Shown here one piece after another: positions 6,653-13,534 of a DNA stretch of 21,005 bases (position 1 is its first letter; every line of letters starts with the position of its first letter). This stretch comes from a virus. The stretch is taken from the IMG/VR virus record IMGVR_UViG_3300021425_000229, positions 1-21,005 of that record; one strand, 5' to 3'. The position numbers and the translations under genes were made by a program. The notes beneath the pieces were generated by a model. It did not search any database. It was given only the letters and a program-made list of their open reading frames with translations, and had not been told where the DNA came from.

Positions 6653-7936
6653 TTAAATACCAAATTTAGTTGCCGCATCTTCAATTTCACATAAAATAAC
6701 ATCAATATATTGTACTCTTAAAGGTGAAAGAGAAATATTCCAAGATACTGGAGCTGGATTAAATGGGTGTGTATGTCCAAGTCCACCACCAGTTGATGAT
6801 GTTGCTGGTGCTTGAGTATTTTGGTTTCTAATAGTACCACCAGGTGATAATGTTCTAAAAGCAACTCTTACACTACTTGTAGCAGGATATCTTTGAACAA
6901 CACGATATGCTCTCGGTTGTCTATATGATTGAGGATTTCTTTGACTTACTGGAACTCGATATGATCTTGGTTGTCTGGCGGGATTTCTTTGAGTAAAAGG
7001 ATATCTGCGTCTATAACTTACTGGTTGTCTATTTCTTACAGAAAATGGGTTTCTACCGCTATTTGGTTGCCTAAAACTTTGTGGCTGTCTTTGAGGAATG
7101 GCGTTTCTCCCAGAGACAGGGTTTCGAAACTGTCTTCTTTGTCTCCAACCAAATCCCCCATTTATTCGGACTCCCCTGGGTTGACGGCCTGGTCGTGGTC
7201 GGAGCCAACCAAATGGGTGAGGCACGAGCGCCCACACCCTTTGATTGACAGGTATTCGAACTCCAGCAATCGGATTTCTCCATCTTCCACCATCTTGTCT
7301 AAAAGAAAATGGTTGTCTCCATGTACTAGGAGAACGAAATGAGACAGGTCTTCTAAAATTAAATGGTTGTCTTGCGTTAGCAGGATATCTTCTTCTATAA
7401 CTTCGTGGTTGTCTTTGTCTTACAGAAACACCATATCTTACACTAACCCTTTGATTTATCGGTTGCCTTACAGATACTGGTTGTCTAAAATTAATAGGAA
7501 CTCTATTATTTTGAGTTACTCTCCTACTATTTCTAACATTATATCCTCTCGGTTGCCTATTTTCTTGTCTAAAAGGTGATGATGATGCAGAAGATCTATA
7601 TGAATTTGGATTACTTCCAGTATTATGTGTATGTGCTGGAAGTTGAGCCTCTGTAAGTGTTGTCTCTTCTACACTTCCACTCATATCTGCGGATACTGGA
7701 CCATTCGCACCAGCATCAGTAAAAAGTGTGCTTATAGAATATATTCCATAAAAACTTCCACCATTTCCACTTACTACTCTAAGTGTTTTATCGTTGTGAG
7801 TATTATCTTGAACCCAACCAGTAGGAGCAGATGCCTGATAGAATACCATTGTAGTATTCTCAGGAATAATTCCATAATATGTGTTTAATTGAGTAGTATT
7901 ACCAAAAGTAATACCATCTACCTGTAAAATTGACAT
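6653..7936 (-). CDS. tail-collar fibre with Arg-Pro-rich insert, 427 aa
   Basis: Residues 1-107 and 373-415 align by eye with the neighbouring 177-aa fibre: MSILQ, YGIIPENTT, VFYQASAPTGW, TLRVVSGNGG, LPAHTHN, then GLGHTHPFN and LRVQYIDVILCE. These are hallmarks of the phage tail-collar domain, in which paired H-x-H histidines may bind metal as in T4 gp12. Between HTHN and GHTHPF lies an insert of about 265 residues built from degenerate hexapeptides R-(Q/N)-P-x-S-x (RQPVSV, RQPFSF, RNPFSV, RQPRSY), very rich in Arg, Pro, Gln and aromatics. A good ribosome binding site (TTGAGGAATATCT) precedes the ATG. Likely role: receptor-binding tip fibre with an extended basic loop. Residues 213-266, where the repeat breaks down, have much higher GC. 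Confidence 0.85.
   Translation of the reverse strand: MSILQVDGITFGNTTQLNTYYGIIPENTTMVFYQASAPTGWVQDNTHNDKTLRVVSGNGGSFYGIYSISTLFTDAGANGPVSADMSGSVEETTLTEAQLPAHTHNTGSNPNSYRSSASSSPFRQENRQPRGYNVRNSRRVTQNNRVPINFRQPVSVRQPINQRVSVRYGVSVRQRQPRSYRRRYPANARQPFNFRRPVSFRSPSTWRQPFSFRQDGGRWRNPIAGVRIPVNQRVWALVPHPFGWLRPRPGRQPRGVRINGGFGWRQRRQFRNPVSGRNAIPQRQPQSFRQPNSGRNPFSVRNRQPVSYRRRYPFTQRNPARQPRSYRVPVSQRNPQSYRQPRAYRVVQRYPATSSVRVAFRTLSPGGTIRNQNTQAPATSSTGGGLGHTHPFNPAPVSWNISLSPLRVQYIDVILCEIEDAATKFGI
6821..7615 (-). repeat. degenerate 18-bp repeats encoding R-Q-P-x-S-x in the collar fibre
   Basis: About 40 imperfect six-codon units, seen on the plus strand as recurring GGTTGTCT and GGATTTCTTTGA words. Longer copies also occur: AGGATATCTGCGTCTATAA near 7000 and AGGATATCTTCTTCTATAA near 7382, each followed by ACTT-(A/C)-x-TGGTTGTCT. 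The array stays in frame throughout. Such arrays usually change by slippage and unequal recombination, so length variation between relatives is expected. Confidence 0.8.
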
Positions 7937-7945
7937 AGATATTCC

Positions 7946-8479
7946 TCAACTAAAACGACAAAGGATTACATCAATATATTGAACTCTCATATCAACATTT
8001 CCTGTATATGGAGATGAAGATCCAACAAATGGGTGAGTATGTGCTTGCCCTCCTCCAGTTGGTGACGTTGCAGGAGCATTAGCATTAACTGCACGACCAC
8101 CAATACCAGGAGATCCTGGACTAACATTAACAGAAGAACCTGCGTTATGAGTATGACCAGGAATTTGTTGGATAGTTAATGTTGTATCTCCAACACTACC
8201 ATCTGCTGTTACATTTCCAGAAATTGGACGAGTAGAGTTGGGAAAAATTGTTGTAAATGGCTGTCCCCCAGGACCAGCAGTTCCACCAGATCCAAAACCA
8301 CCACCAGTTCCACTTACAACCCTAAGTGCTTTATTGTCATGGGAAGTAACTTGTGTCCAACCACTAGGAGCAGAAGACTGATAAAACACTGCTACACTAT
8401 TTTGTGGAATAATTCCATATTTTGAATTTAAAACCGTAGAATCACTAAATTGTATACCACTCGTTTGTAAAATTGACAT
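7946..8479 (-). CDS. tail-collar fibre protein, 177 aa
   Basis: A compact collar-domain protein: MSILQTSGIQFSDST, YGIIPQNSVAVFYQSSAPSGW, ALRVVSGTGGGFG, IPGHTHNAGS (H-T-H pair), GGGQAHTHPFVG (second H-T-H pair) and the C-terminal strand MRVQYIDVILCRFS. This is the phage tail-collar (T4 gp12-like) arrangement without insert, with a Gly/Pro/Ser loop of about 30 residues where its downstream paralogue has about 265. The two genes are 9 bases apart and clearly came from a tandem duplication. Late expression is indicated by tandem NATAAATA boxes about 30 bases upstream. Probably a virion tip or fibre protein at the cell surface contact. Confidence 0.85.
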   Translation of the reverse strand: MSILQTSGIQFSDSTVLNSKYGIIPQNSVAVFYQSSAPSGWTQVTSHDNKALRVVSGTGGGFGSGGTAGPGGQPFTTIFPNSTRPISGNVTADGSVGDTTLTIQQIPGHTHNAGSSVNVSPGSPGIGGRAVNANAPATSPTGGGQAHTHPFVGSSSPYTGNVDMRVQYIDVILCRFS

Positions 8480-8506
8480 ATTATACAGTTCTATCTATCA
8501 TTAGTT

Positions 8507-8518
8507 TATTTATTTATC
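8507..8518 (-). promoter_or_regulatory. tandem late promoter boxes (GATAAATAAATA)
   Basis: Minus-strand GATAAATAAATA contains two overlapping NATAAATA matches (8518-8511 and 8514-8507), 27 bases before the ATG at 8479. It overlaps the stop codon of the oxygenase gene at 8514-9176, so the fibre genes can be switched on independently of the oxygenase operon. Confidence 0.6.
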
Positions 8519-9176
8519 CAATATTAAATGCAATCGAAATTCTAGTTTCTTCACTAAAATGCGGTTTCACATAATGTGCTATAGTGGATGGCATAATATA
8601 GAGATGTCCAACTTTTGGAGTAATTGCCCATTCACACATATTAGGTAAATCTGCAAACATATTATTATGGCAAAGTGCATCGCATCTAAGTAAATGCAAT
8701 TTTCCATCCCCATCGAGCATATTTTTTGGTACTGATGGATAATATAGCCCTATAAGATTGCACCCAGGATGAGTATGATGAACGTTATATCCATATCCAG
8801 TATTAATATTAATCCACCATCCAATGGAATTATCATCTAATCTATATTCAATCTTAAATTCTTCAAGTATTTGATTTGATAAATCTACAGCATTTCTTGC
8901 TAAATTTTGAATTCCTGGTGTTAGATTTTTTAAAATATGAGATAATTCATAAACATCACTTTGCCAACCTCCACCATGGTTAGATTTTTTAACTCCTTTT
9001 GGGAATGCTTTCATCAAATCTAAACATTCATTTTTAATGATATCATTATCGATTTCCAACTCAAAATCATAGAATGGAGTAACAAATATATCTTTCTTAT
9101 CAAGGTTTTTAACTATCAACTCTTCAAAATTTTCATCAGAGTCAATAGATGTTTCATAAAATTTATGTTCAGCCAT
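8514..9176 (-). CDS. 2OG-Fe(II) oxygenase, TIGR02466-like, 220 aa
   Basis: Seen in order: GWWININTGYGYNVHHTHPGC (119-139), LIGLYYPSVP, a loop with CDALCHNN, WAITPKVGHLYIMPSTIAHYVKPH (183-206), and EETRISIAFNIG at the end. The double-stranded beta-helix residues are His134-x-His136 as iron ligands, distal His201, and Arg212 for 2-oxoglutarate. This matches the putative 2OG-Fe(II) oxygenase family that ends in RxSIxFN. CGGAG about 8 bases before the ATG is a good ribosome binding site, and the gene overlaps the preceding oxygenase by 8 bases. Substrate unknown. It is the last of four consecutive oxygenases and directly precedes the collar fibres. Confidence 0.85.
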   Translation of the reverse strand: MAEHKFYETSIDSDENFEELIVKNLDKKDIFVTPFYDFELEIDNDIIKNECLDLMKAFPKGVKKSNHGGGWQSDVYELSHILKNLTPGIQNLARNAVDLSNQILEEFKIEYRLDDNSIGWWININTGYGYNVHHTHPGCNLIGLYYPSVPKNMLDGDGKLHLLRCDALCHNNMFADLPNMCEWAITPKVGHLYIMPSTIAHYVKPHFSEETRISIAFNIG

Positions 9177-9891
9177 TTTTTTTCTCCGTTAAAAAGAACA
9201 CTTGATTTATTCTATATTCTGCATTACTCCAATGATCTGCAAAATAGTTTTCACCAGTTAAATTCATACTATGATAATAATATGAACCCTCAAACATCAC
9301 AAAACGATTAAATTTAGATCTAAGTCTAAGTATAACTTCCCAGTAGCTTTTTGGTTCCCATGGTTTACCATGTTCATCTCTGTCTGCATTATTTTCATCT
9401 AATGGAAGAATATCAGGTCTATCAGTAAAACGAGGTTTATAAAGGTTAGTTCCTATTTCATCATACTTACTTAAATAGCATATTCCATTATATCCGCTAT
9501 CGTGATGTGGCCACCAATAATGACTTTCACATAGTTCTGTTTTACTAAATCTGCTAAAATTCGTAACAATATCATTGTCATTTGCTTCTTGAAAGCATAT
9601 TTCACCCAAAGATTTCATTAGATTTTCCATACCTGGATGTTGCATCATATGCCTACGATCTTCAAAATCAATTGTATTTCTAGACATTTTATCCGTTTTC
9701 CATTCTTCGGTCATTTTCCATAATGGAGGCTCTACAGAAGTTAGATAATCATATACATCGTATGGTCTTTTATAAAAATCATCCATCCAGTAAATATTAC
9801 TTACTTTATCCTCATCAACAAACTCAATGATATTCATATTAGAAAAATCATTAGTTTCAAATAAACTTAGATCATCAGTAAATTTTTTCAT
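9169..9891 (-). CDS. 2OG-Fe(II) oxygenase-like protein (DUF6445-like), 240 aa
   Basis: Core pieces: SHYWWPHHDSGYNGICYLSK (123-142) with His129-x-Asp131, LRSKFNRFVMFEGSYYYHSMN (190-210) with distal His207, and YRINQVFFL (226-234) with Arg227. The strand order and the sentence-like pattern PHxD, NRxVxFxG-x3-YHSM, YRxNQVFF resemble a group I know as DUF6445, regarded as 2OG-Fe(II)-oxygenase-like. ATG at 9891 overlaps the upstream stop as ATGA, with AAGGAAAT 9 bases earlier. It has little similarity to its oxygenase neighbours outside the iron site, so the four genes are not recent duplicates. Substrate unknown. Confidence 0.8.
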   Translation of the reverse strand: MKKFTDDLSLFETNDFSNMNIIEFVDEDKVSNIYWMDDFYKRPYDVYDYLTSVEPPLWKMTEEWKTDKMSRNTIDFEDRRHMMQHPGMENLMKSLGEICFQEANDNDIVTNFSRFSKTELCESHYWWPHHDSGYNGICYLSKYDEIGTNLYKPRFTDRPDILPLDENNADRDEHGKPWEPKSYWEVILRLRSKFNRFVMFEGSYYYHSMNLTGENYFADHWSNAEYRINQVFFLTEKKNG

Positions 9892-10451
9892 AAAAATATT
9901 TCCTTTATTTTTTTATCATCTAAACAAAATCCGAATACCCACAATATTCTCGGAGTATTACCTTCAGTTCTAGTAACTTCATGGTAAACTTCCGATACTT
10001 GATATATCATAAGATCTTGTGAGGTAAGATCATCATATTTTACACCATCAACAATAATATGTCCACCAGTCTCTGCTTGCTGCGTAATAACATTAAAATG
10101 AACAGTTTTAGTTCCCGAATAATATACGGGATCGATATGTTCAACTATATCACCTCCCCCATATCCAATACCATTTACGATCCCATGACTATATGATGGT
10201 GGACTTTTATATCCCTCAAGACCAAAGTGATCAATAATTCTTTGCTTTATAATAAAAGCCGATACTGGATAATTTATATTTGGAGCAATCGATTCATTTG
10301 CAACTCTCGTGGTAAATCTTGTCGCAGCATTAAATGTATCCATTTTAGCATCTTCAAAGATTTCTCTATTGCAATTTGCAAGAGTCCATTGATTTAATTG
10401 ATTTACAATATTTTTTGATATAAAATTTCTTAAAATAAAGCATTTATTCAT
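9888..10451 (-). CDS. 2OG-Fe(II) oxygenase, prolyl-4-hydroxylase-like, 187 aa
   Basis: I place the start at ATG 10451 because GAGGT lies 9 bases upstream; an ATG at 10460, overlapping the previous stop as ATGA, would add MIN. Counting from that longer form, GYGGGDIVEHIDPVYYSGTK (99-118) supplies His108-x-Asp110, TVHFNVITQQAETGGHIIVDG is the core strand pair, VYHEVTRTEG supplies distal His160, and TPRILWVFGFCL supplies Arg171. Strand order and the ETGGHI turn are close to prolyl-4-hydroxylase-type enzymes (where EGGEL is common). No signal peptide, so it acts in the cytoplasm. Substrate could be protein, small molecule or base; the neighbouring Arg-Pro fibre is one candidate. Confidence 0.8.
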   Translation of the reverse strand: MNKCFILRNFISKNIVNQLNQWTLANCNREIFEDAKMDTFNAATRFTTRVANESIAPNINYPVSAFIIKQRIIDHFGLEGYKSPPSYSHGIVNGIGYGGGDIVEHIDPVYYSGTKTVHFNVITQQAETGGHIIVDGVKYDDLTSQDLMIYQVSEVYHEVTRTEGNTPRILWVFGFCLDDKKIKEIFL

Positions 10452-10456
10452 ATTAA

Positions 10457-11086
10457 TCATACCTCAAATGGAGGTCGATCAAATTCAGATACAATATTAA
10501 ATGATAAAATTAGTCTAGGAACATTTGATAAATTTGGTTCTGTATAGTGAAGAACATATGATGGAAAGAATATTAAAGATCCTTCATAAATTTCCATAGG
10601 AAGAAAATTTAGATTCATTTCATCGCATAAATTTGGATTTAAAAATACAGTCGGAGTATGATGTTTTGGATCAAATTCAATGAAACATACAGCACTAAAT
10701 CCAGACACTCCATGATTGTGAGTAGAATGCTGTTTTCCCATACTTGCTTTTTCAAACCAAGTAGTACACACTTCAACACTACAATCAAATGTATCAGAAA
10801 GTATTTCTAATTCATCTCTCAATATATTGGTAATTTCTTCATCATAATTTTCTCCAGTATCAAAATTATGATGATAATCAGTTTCTACATCATGAGGTGT
10901 TTCTCTTTTATTCAGCACCTTAAAAACTTCTTTTTGAGATTTTCTAGATTCATATATCTCAAGAAGTGCTTTCTTTTTCTCTTTCCAATTTTTTACTCTT
11001 AGGTGAAGAAGATGATTCGAAAACATTGGAAGCAAATAGTCATCTCCCTTATTTGGGGGATCGACATACAAAGAAAAATCTGCCAT
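10457..11086 (-). CDS. 2OG-Fe(II) oxygenase, TIGR02466-like, 209 aa
   Basis: WFEKASMGKQHSTHNHGVSG (110-129) gives His123-x-His125, FSAVCFIEFDPKHHTPTVFL is the following strand pair, EGSLIFFPSYVLHYTEPN (168-185) gives distal His180, and VPRLILSFNIV gives Arg191. This is the same fold and motif order as the gene at 8514-9176, but the two differ strongly in the N-terminal half. There is no clear ribosome binding site: an A/T-only stretch precedes ATG 11086, 6 bases after the 74-aa gene. It is the first of the four oxygenases, and no promoter is visible in front, so it may be read through from the helicase unit. Confidence 0.85.
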   Translation of the reverse strand: MADFSLYVDPPNKGDDYLLPMFSNHLLHLRVKNWKEKKKALLEIYESRKSQKEVFKVLNKRETPHDVETDYHHNFDTGENYDEEITNILRDELEILSDTFDCSVEVCTTWFEKASMGKQHSTHNHGVSGFSAVCFIEFDPKHHTPTVFLNPNLCDEMNLNFLPMEIYEGSLIFFPSYVLHYTEPNLSNVPRLILSFNIVSEFDRPPFEV

Positions 11087-11092
11087 TTTTAA

Positions 11093-11317
11093 TTAATTAC
11101 TTTTTAATTTGGAGTTCTTTTTTTGATATTTTAGCACATCTTTCAATGCTGTGTCAAACTTTCGGTATACTTTATCAATTTGCTTTCCTTCAACAATTAA
11201 CATCCACGTTTTATCTCCAATCATTGGAATAACAACAAAGTTTCCATCATCAGAGCAATATTGTGGAATATAATTTGGTTCTAGAATTGTTGAGTTATCA
11301 AAACTATATTTTTTCAT
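11093..11317 (-). CDS. hypothetical protein, 74 aa
   Basis: A small basic protein: MKKYSFDNSTILEPNYIPQY, then FVVIPMIGDKTWMLIVEGKQI (two likely strands) and a lysine-rich C-terminal helix (ALKDVLKYQKKNSKLKSN). The ribosome binding site AAGAGGTG is formed by the last codons of the helicase, whose stop lies 3 bases before this ATG, so it is coupled to the helicase. No motif recognised; the basic tail would suit nucleic-acid binding, but that is a guess. Confidence 0.7.
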   Translation of the reverse strand: MKKYSFDNSTILEPNYIPQYCSDDGNFVVIPMIGDKTWMLIVEGKQIDKVYRKFDTALKDVLKYQKKNSKLKSN

Positions 11318-11320
11318 TAT

Positions 11321-12559
11321 TCACCTCTTGATTACAGAAACAGCAGCATCACCTTGTTCAAATACAATGTCAACAACCTTCTGCACTTTCTCCGCAGTTT
11401 GGATGCCAACTTTATTGAAAGCAGGGATGCAAACAAGTCCGTAAGACTTTGTATATTGGTCTAGTTGACCAGGAACAATGGTGCCATTGCGAAGACCAGC
11501 AGCATCATCCTTATGCAGTCGGATCACACGTCCAATGGTCTGACTGATGCCAATATAGTCCATAGACCGCATGAAGATCACAGCATTGAGACCAGAGACG
11601 TTAATGCCCTCCGAAAGGATGCTGTGATGGAGCACAACAAACTTCTTCGAGTCGTCCTTACCCCAGGCACTTAGAGTCTCAAAGAACACCTCTCGATTGA
11701 CCTTACGACCATCAATCACTGCACCAGTCTTGGCAGTGATATACATGTAAGAATAACCGCGGATCTCCAGTTGGAAGCAGAAGTCAGACTGACCAATCAG
11801 GTTGACAATGTTCTTTGTGGACTTAGAGCAGATCAGTGCTTTATCTGCACCAGTATCATCAATGGTTTTGATTAGATGTGCAGAGTCCCGAACAGGAACA
11901 TCAGGATAGAGTTCTGCATTGTCCAACTCATTGACAATAACCTTAGGAGGAATGATAAAACCACCAGAAACTAGTTCAGGTGCGGGAACTTGGCAGATCA
12001 CATCACCATAAACTTCCCGATCATTCATGCCAGGTTTCATTACCGTAGCAGAGTGTTTCGGAGTCGCAGTAAAGAAATAGCAACGATCAGCATCGTTGCT
12101 GAAAAACTCAGTAGCAGGAAAGAAATTACGGGTGACGGAATTGTGTGACTCATCGAAATAAATGGTATTGACTTCAATATCTGCCTGCTGTACTTTATGC
12201 AGGGAGTGATAAGTGGTAAAGATAATGCAGGAATCACCAGCAGTTCGAGCAACATTAGCAAACATATGAATCTTGTCTGCTTTGGTGCTGCTGAAGTGCT
12301 GAGTTTCTCCAGAATGAACATGCATCACATGAACATTCTCAGTGCCAATGATCTCAAGAAACTCAGAGCAAAGTTGCTCAGCAAGCAAGATGCGAGGAGC
12401 AACAACAACAATGGTGCTAGCAGACTTTTGGATGCTGCGTAGAGAATCCATGATTGCCATTAGAGTCTTACCACCTCCAGTTGGGACAATCACCTGCCCT
12501 TTGGTGTGCTCAAGCATGGCATCCAAAGCACGTTGTTGATGTGGACGGAGTTGAATCAT
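11321..12559 (-). CDS. superfamily 2 DNA/RNA helicase, 412 aa
   Basis: Numbered from ATG 12559: Q-like LRPHQQRAL (4-12), Walker A PTGGGKT (26-32), motif Ia VVVAPRILLAEQL, Walker B/motif II DESH (136-139), motif III TATPK (164-168), then the second RecA domain with EGINVSG (motif V) and SQTIGRVIRLHK (motif VI, arginine finger). This is an ATP-driven SF2 translocase of the type III restriction-subunit/UvsW-like branch, acting in DNA repair, recombination or replication restart. Length is near that of other phage SF2 helicases. The upstream ATG at 12580 touches the -10 box and would not be transcribed normally, so I choose 12559, preceded by CTGAGGCAC. GC is visibly higher than in the oxygenase cluster (for example 27 of 60 against 16 of 60 bases in sampled lines). 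Confidence 0.9.
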   Translation of the reverse strand: MIQLRPHQQRALDAMLEHTKGQVIVPTGGGKTLMAIMDSLRSIQKSASTIVVVAPRILLAEQLCSEFLEIIGTENVHVMHVHSGETQHFSSTKADKIHMFANVARTAGDSCIIFTTYHSLHKVQQADIEVNTIYFDESHNSVTRNFFPATEFFSNDADRCYFFTATPKHSATVMKPGMNDREVYGDVICQVPAPELVSGGFIIPPKVIVNELDNAELYPDVPVRDSAHLIKTIDDTGADKALICSKSTKNIVNLIGQSDFCFQLEIRGYSYMYITAKTGAVIDGRKVNREVFFETLSAWGKDDSKKFVVLHHSILSEGINVSGLNAVIFMRSMDYIGISQTIGRVIRLHKDDAAGLRNGTIVPGQLDQYTKSYGLVCIPAFNKVGIQTAEKVQKVVDIVFEQGDAAVSVIKR

Positions 12560-12580
12560 GTGCCTCAGTTGGATGAACAT

Positions 12581-12609
12581 AATATAGAACCCCTCAACCG
12601 AAAAGTCAA
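12581..12609 (-). promoter_or_regulatory. sigma-70 early promoter for the helicase
   Basis: On the minus strand TTGACT (12609-12604) and TATATT (12586-12581) are spaced by exactly 17 bases, close to consensus. ACCCCT and AGGGGT (12614-12609 and 12594-12589 on this strand) flank the spacer as a 6-base inverted repeat that could be an operator. It decides the helicase start in favour of ATG 12559. Confidence 0.7.
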
Positions 12610-12623
12610 GGGGTATGGACCGA

Positions 12624-12639
12624 TCAAATAAGTGTCACA
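12624..12639 (+). repeat. inverted copy of the 16-base TCAAATAAGTGTCACA element
   Basis: TCAAATAAGTGTCACA here is the exact reverse complement of 3191-3206. It overlaps the last codon and stop of the methylase gene and lies 14 bases upstream of the helicase -35. The second stem arm present at 3206-3214 is missing here. Confidence 0.6.
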
Positions 12640-13534
12640 CCTTCACAATGAGGATCTCATGAGAGTCCTTTTTGCTATGTTCTACACCTCGTTCTTTCTT
12701 ATATTTTCCTACTCTTTTTTCACCTGCTTGGTATGAATAATGCCACTCAGGATAGTAGAGATCAAAGTCTTTGTAATACTCTCGAATTGTCTCACAATTA
12801 TTGTAAGAGAGAATAAAACTGCCTTTATGATTGTGTAGGAGATCTCTCAACTTTTCATGATCAAATCCAGTATGATGAACTCCAATATTGCAGTTAGGAT
12901 ACATTGGTTTCAACATCTTATTATCCGAATCTTTATCCAAGTAATATGGTGGATCAAGATATAGTAAATCCTTTGGAAAATTAGGAATCACTTGATCAAA
13001 TGATTGTTCCTCTACATGTAATTTTGGATTCCGATAAGATCGAATATAATGTACCATCTTATCCCACTTCGTCTGACTCTCATAAATCTTACTCATCCAT
13101 CCCATATACATGGGTCCATAAGAAAGATTATGATTGAAGTAATAATATGCAGCAGCAGTAATGTCATCTAATTGGATAGGATCACGTTTGTAGTGATCTG
13201 TCTTCCAATCTTTGAGCATTTCTTGAGTATAATCCCACCGAACTAGTTGTTCTTTAATATACTCATAGTTTGGTTTAGTAGGAACTAACTCCTGAAGTTT
13301 ATCTGCAAACTCATTAGGTGAGTTCAACAAAACATTCCAGAAGTTGACAAGTGCATGAAAGATGTCAAATCCATGCACATCAATTCCTAACTCAGATGAC
13401 CACTTTGATTCTAAAGAACCTCCCCCAATAAAGGGGGAGATGATCCGTTCTGGATATGGAAGTTTGGGAATATATTCAGTAATAATCTTATATGCCTTAG
13501 ATTTACCACCAGCATAACGAATTGGAGTTTTCAT
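12635..13534 (-). CDS. DNA adenine-N6 methyltransferase, D12 class, 299 aa
   Basis: PIRYAGGKSKAYKII (4-18) is the N-terminal motif X of Dam-type enzymes, ISPFIGGGSLESKW (32-45) is the FxGxG S-adenosylmethionine motif, GFDIFHALVNFW contains the acidic motif II residue, and LYLDPPYYLD (191-200) is the catalytic DPPY of motif IV. The order X-I-target region-IV marks the alpha/D12 class, and length is typical (T4 Dam and E. coli Dam are slightly shorter). It methylates adenine in DNA; GATC is the commonest target of this class, but the site here is not known. Its ATG overlaps the stop of the GIY-YIG-like gene as ATGA, so the two are made together. Confidence 0.92.
   Translation of the reverse strand: MKTPIRYAGGKSKAYKIITEYIPKLPYPERIISPFIGGGSLESKWSSELGIDVHGFDIFHALVNFWNVLLNSPNEFADKLQELVPTKPNYEYIKEQLVRWDYTQEMLKDWKTDHYKRDPIQLDDITAAAYYYFNHNLSYGPMYMGWMSKIYESQTKWDKMVHYIRSYRNPKLHVEEQSFDQVIPNFPKDLLYLDPPYYLDKDSDNKMLKPMYPNCNIGVHHTGFDHEKLRDLLHNHKGSFILSYNNCETIREYYKDFDLYYPEWHYSYQAGEKRVGKYKKERGVEHSKKDSHEILIVKV

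Noticed and set aside
7240-7275. tRNA-like T-loop word TTCGAAT
   Set aside because: The flanking bases do not form a T-stem and no acceptor or anticodon arm fits; it is part of the Arg-rich coding repeat.
7071-7283. Frameshift or second gene inside the Arg-Pro fibre
   Set aside because: The main frame stays open from start to stop and resumes the repeat on both sides of the GC-rich patch; the alternative frames give no recognisable product.
6653-7936. Diversity-generating retroelement acting on the collar fibre
   Set aside because: No reverse transcriptase or template repeat is visible in the window, and the variation is repeat-based rather than adenine-directed in a C-terminal lectin fold.
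11321-12559. Assignment of the helicase as T4 UvsW
   Set aside because: Motif II is DESH and the N-terminal UvsW domain is missing, so only the broader SF2 family is supported.
12560-12580. Upstream helicase start at ATG 12580
   Set aside because: It touches the TATATT -10 hexamer; the transcript would begin downstream of it, and ATG 12559 has a GAGG site.
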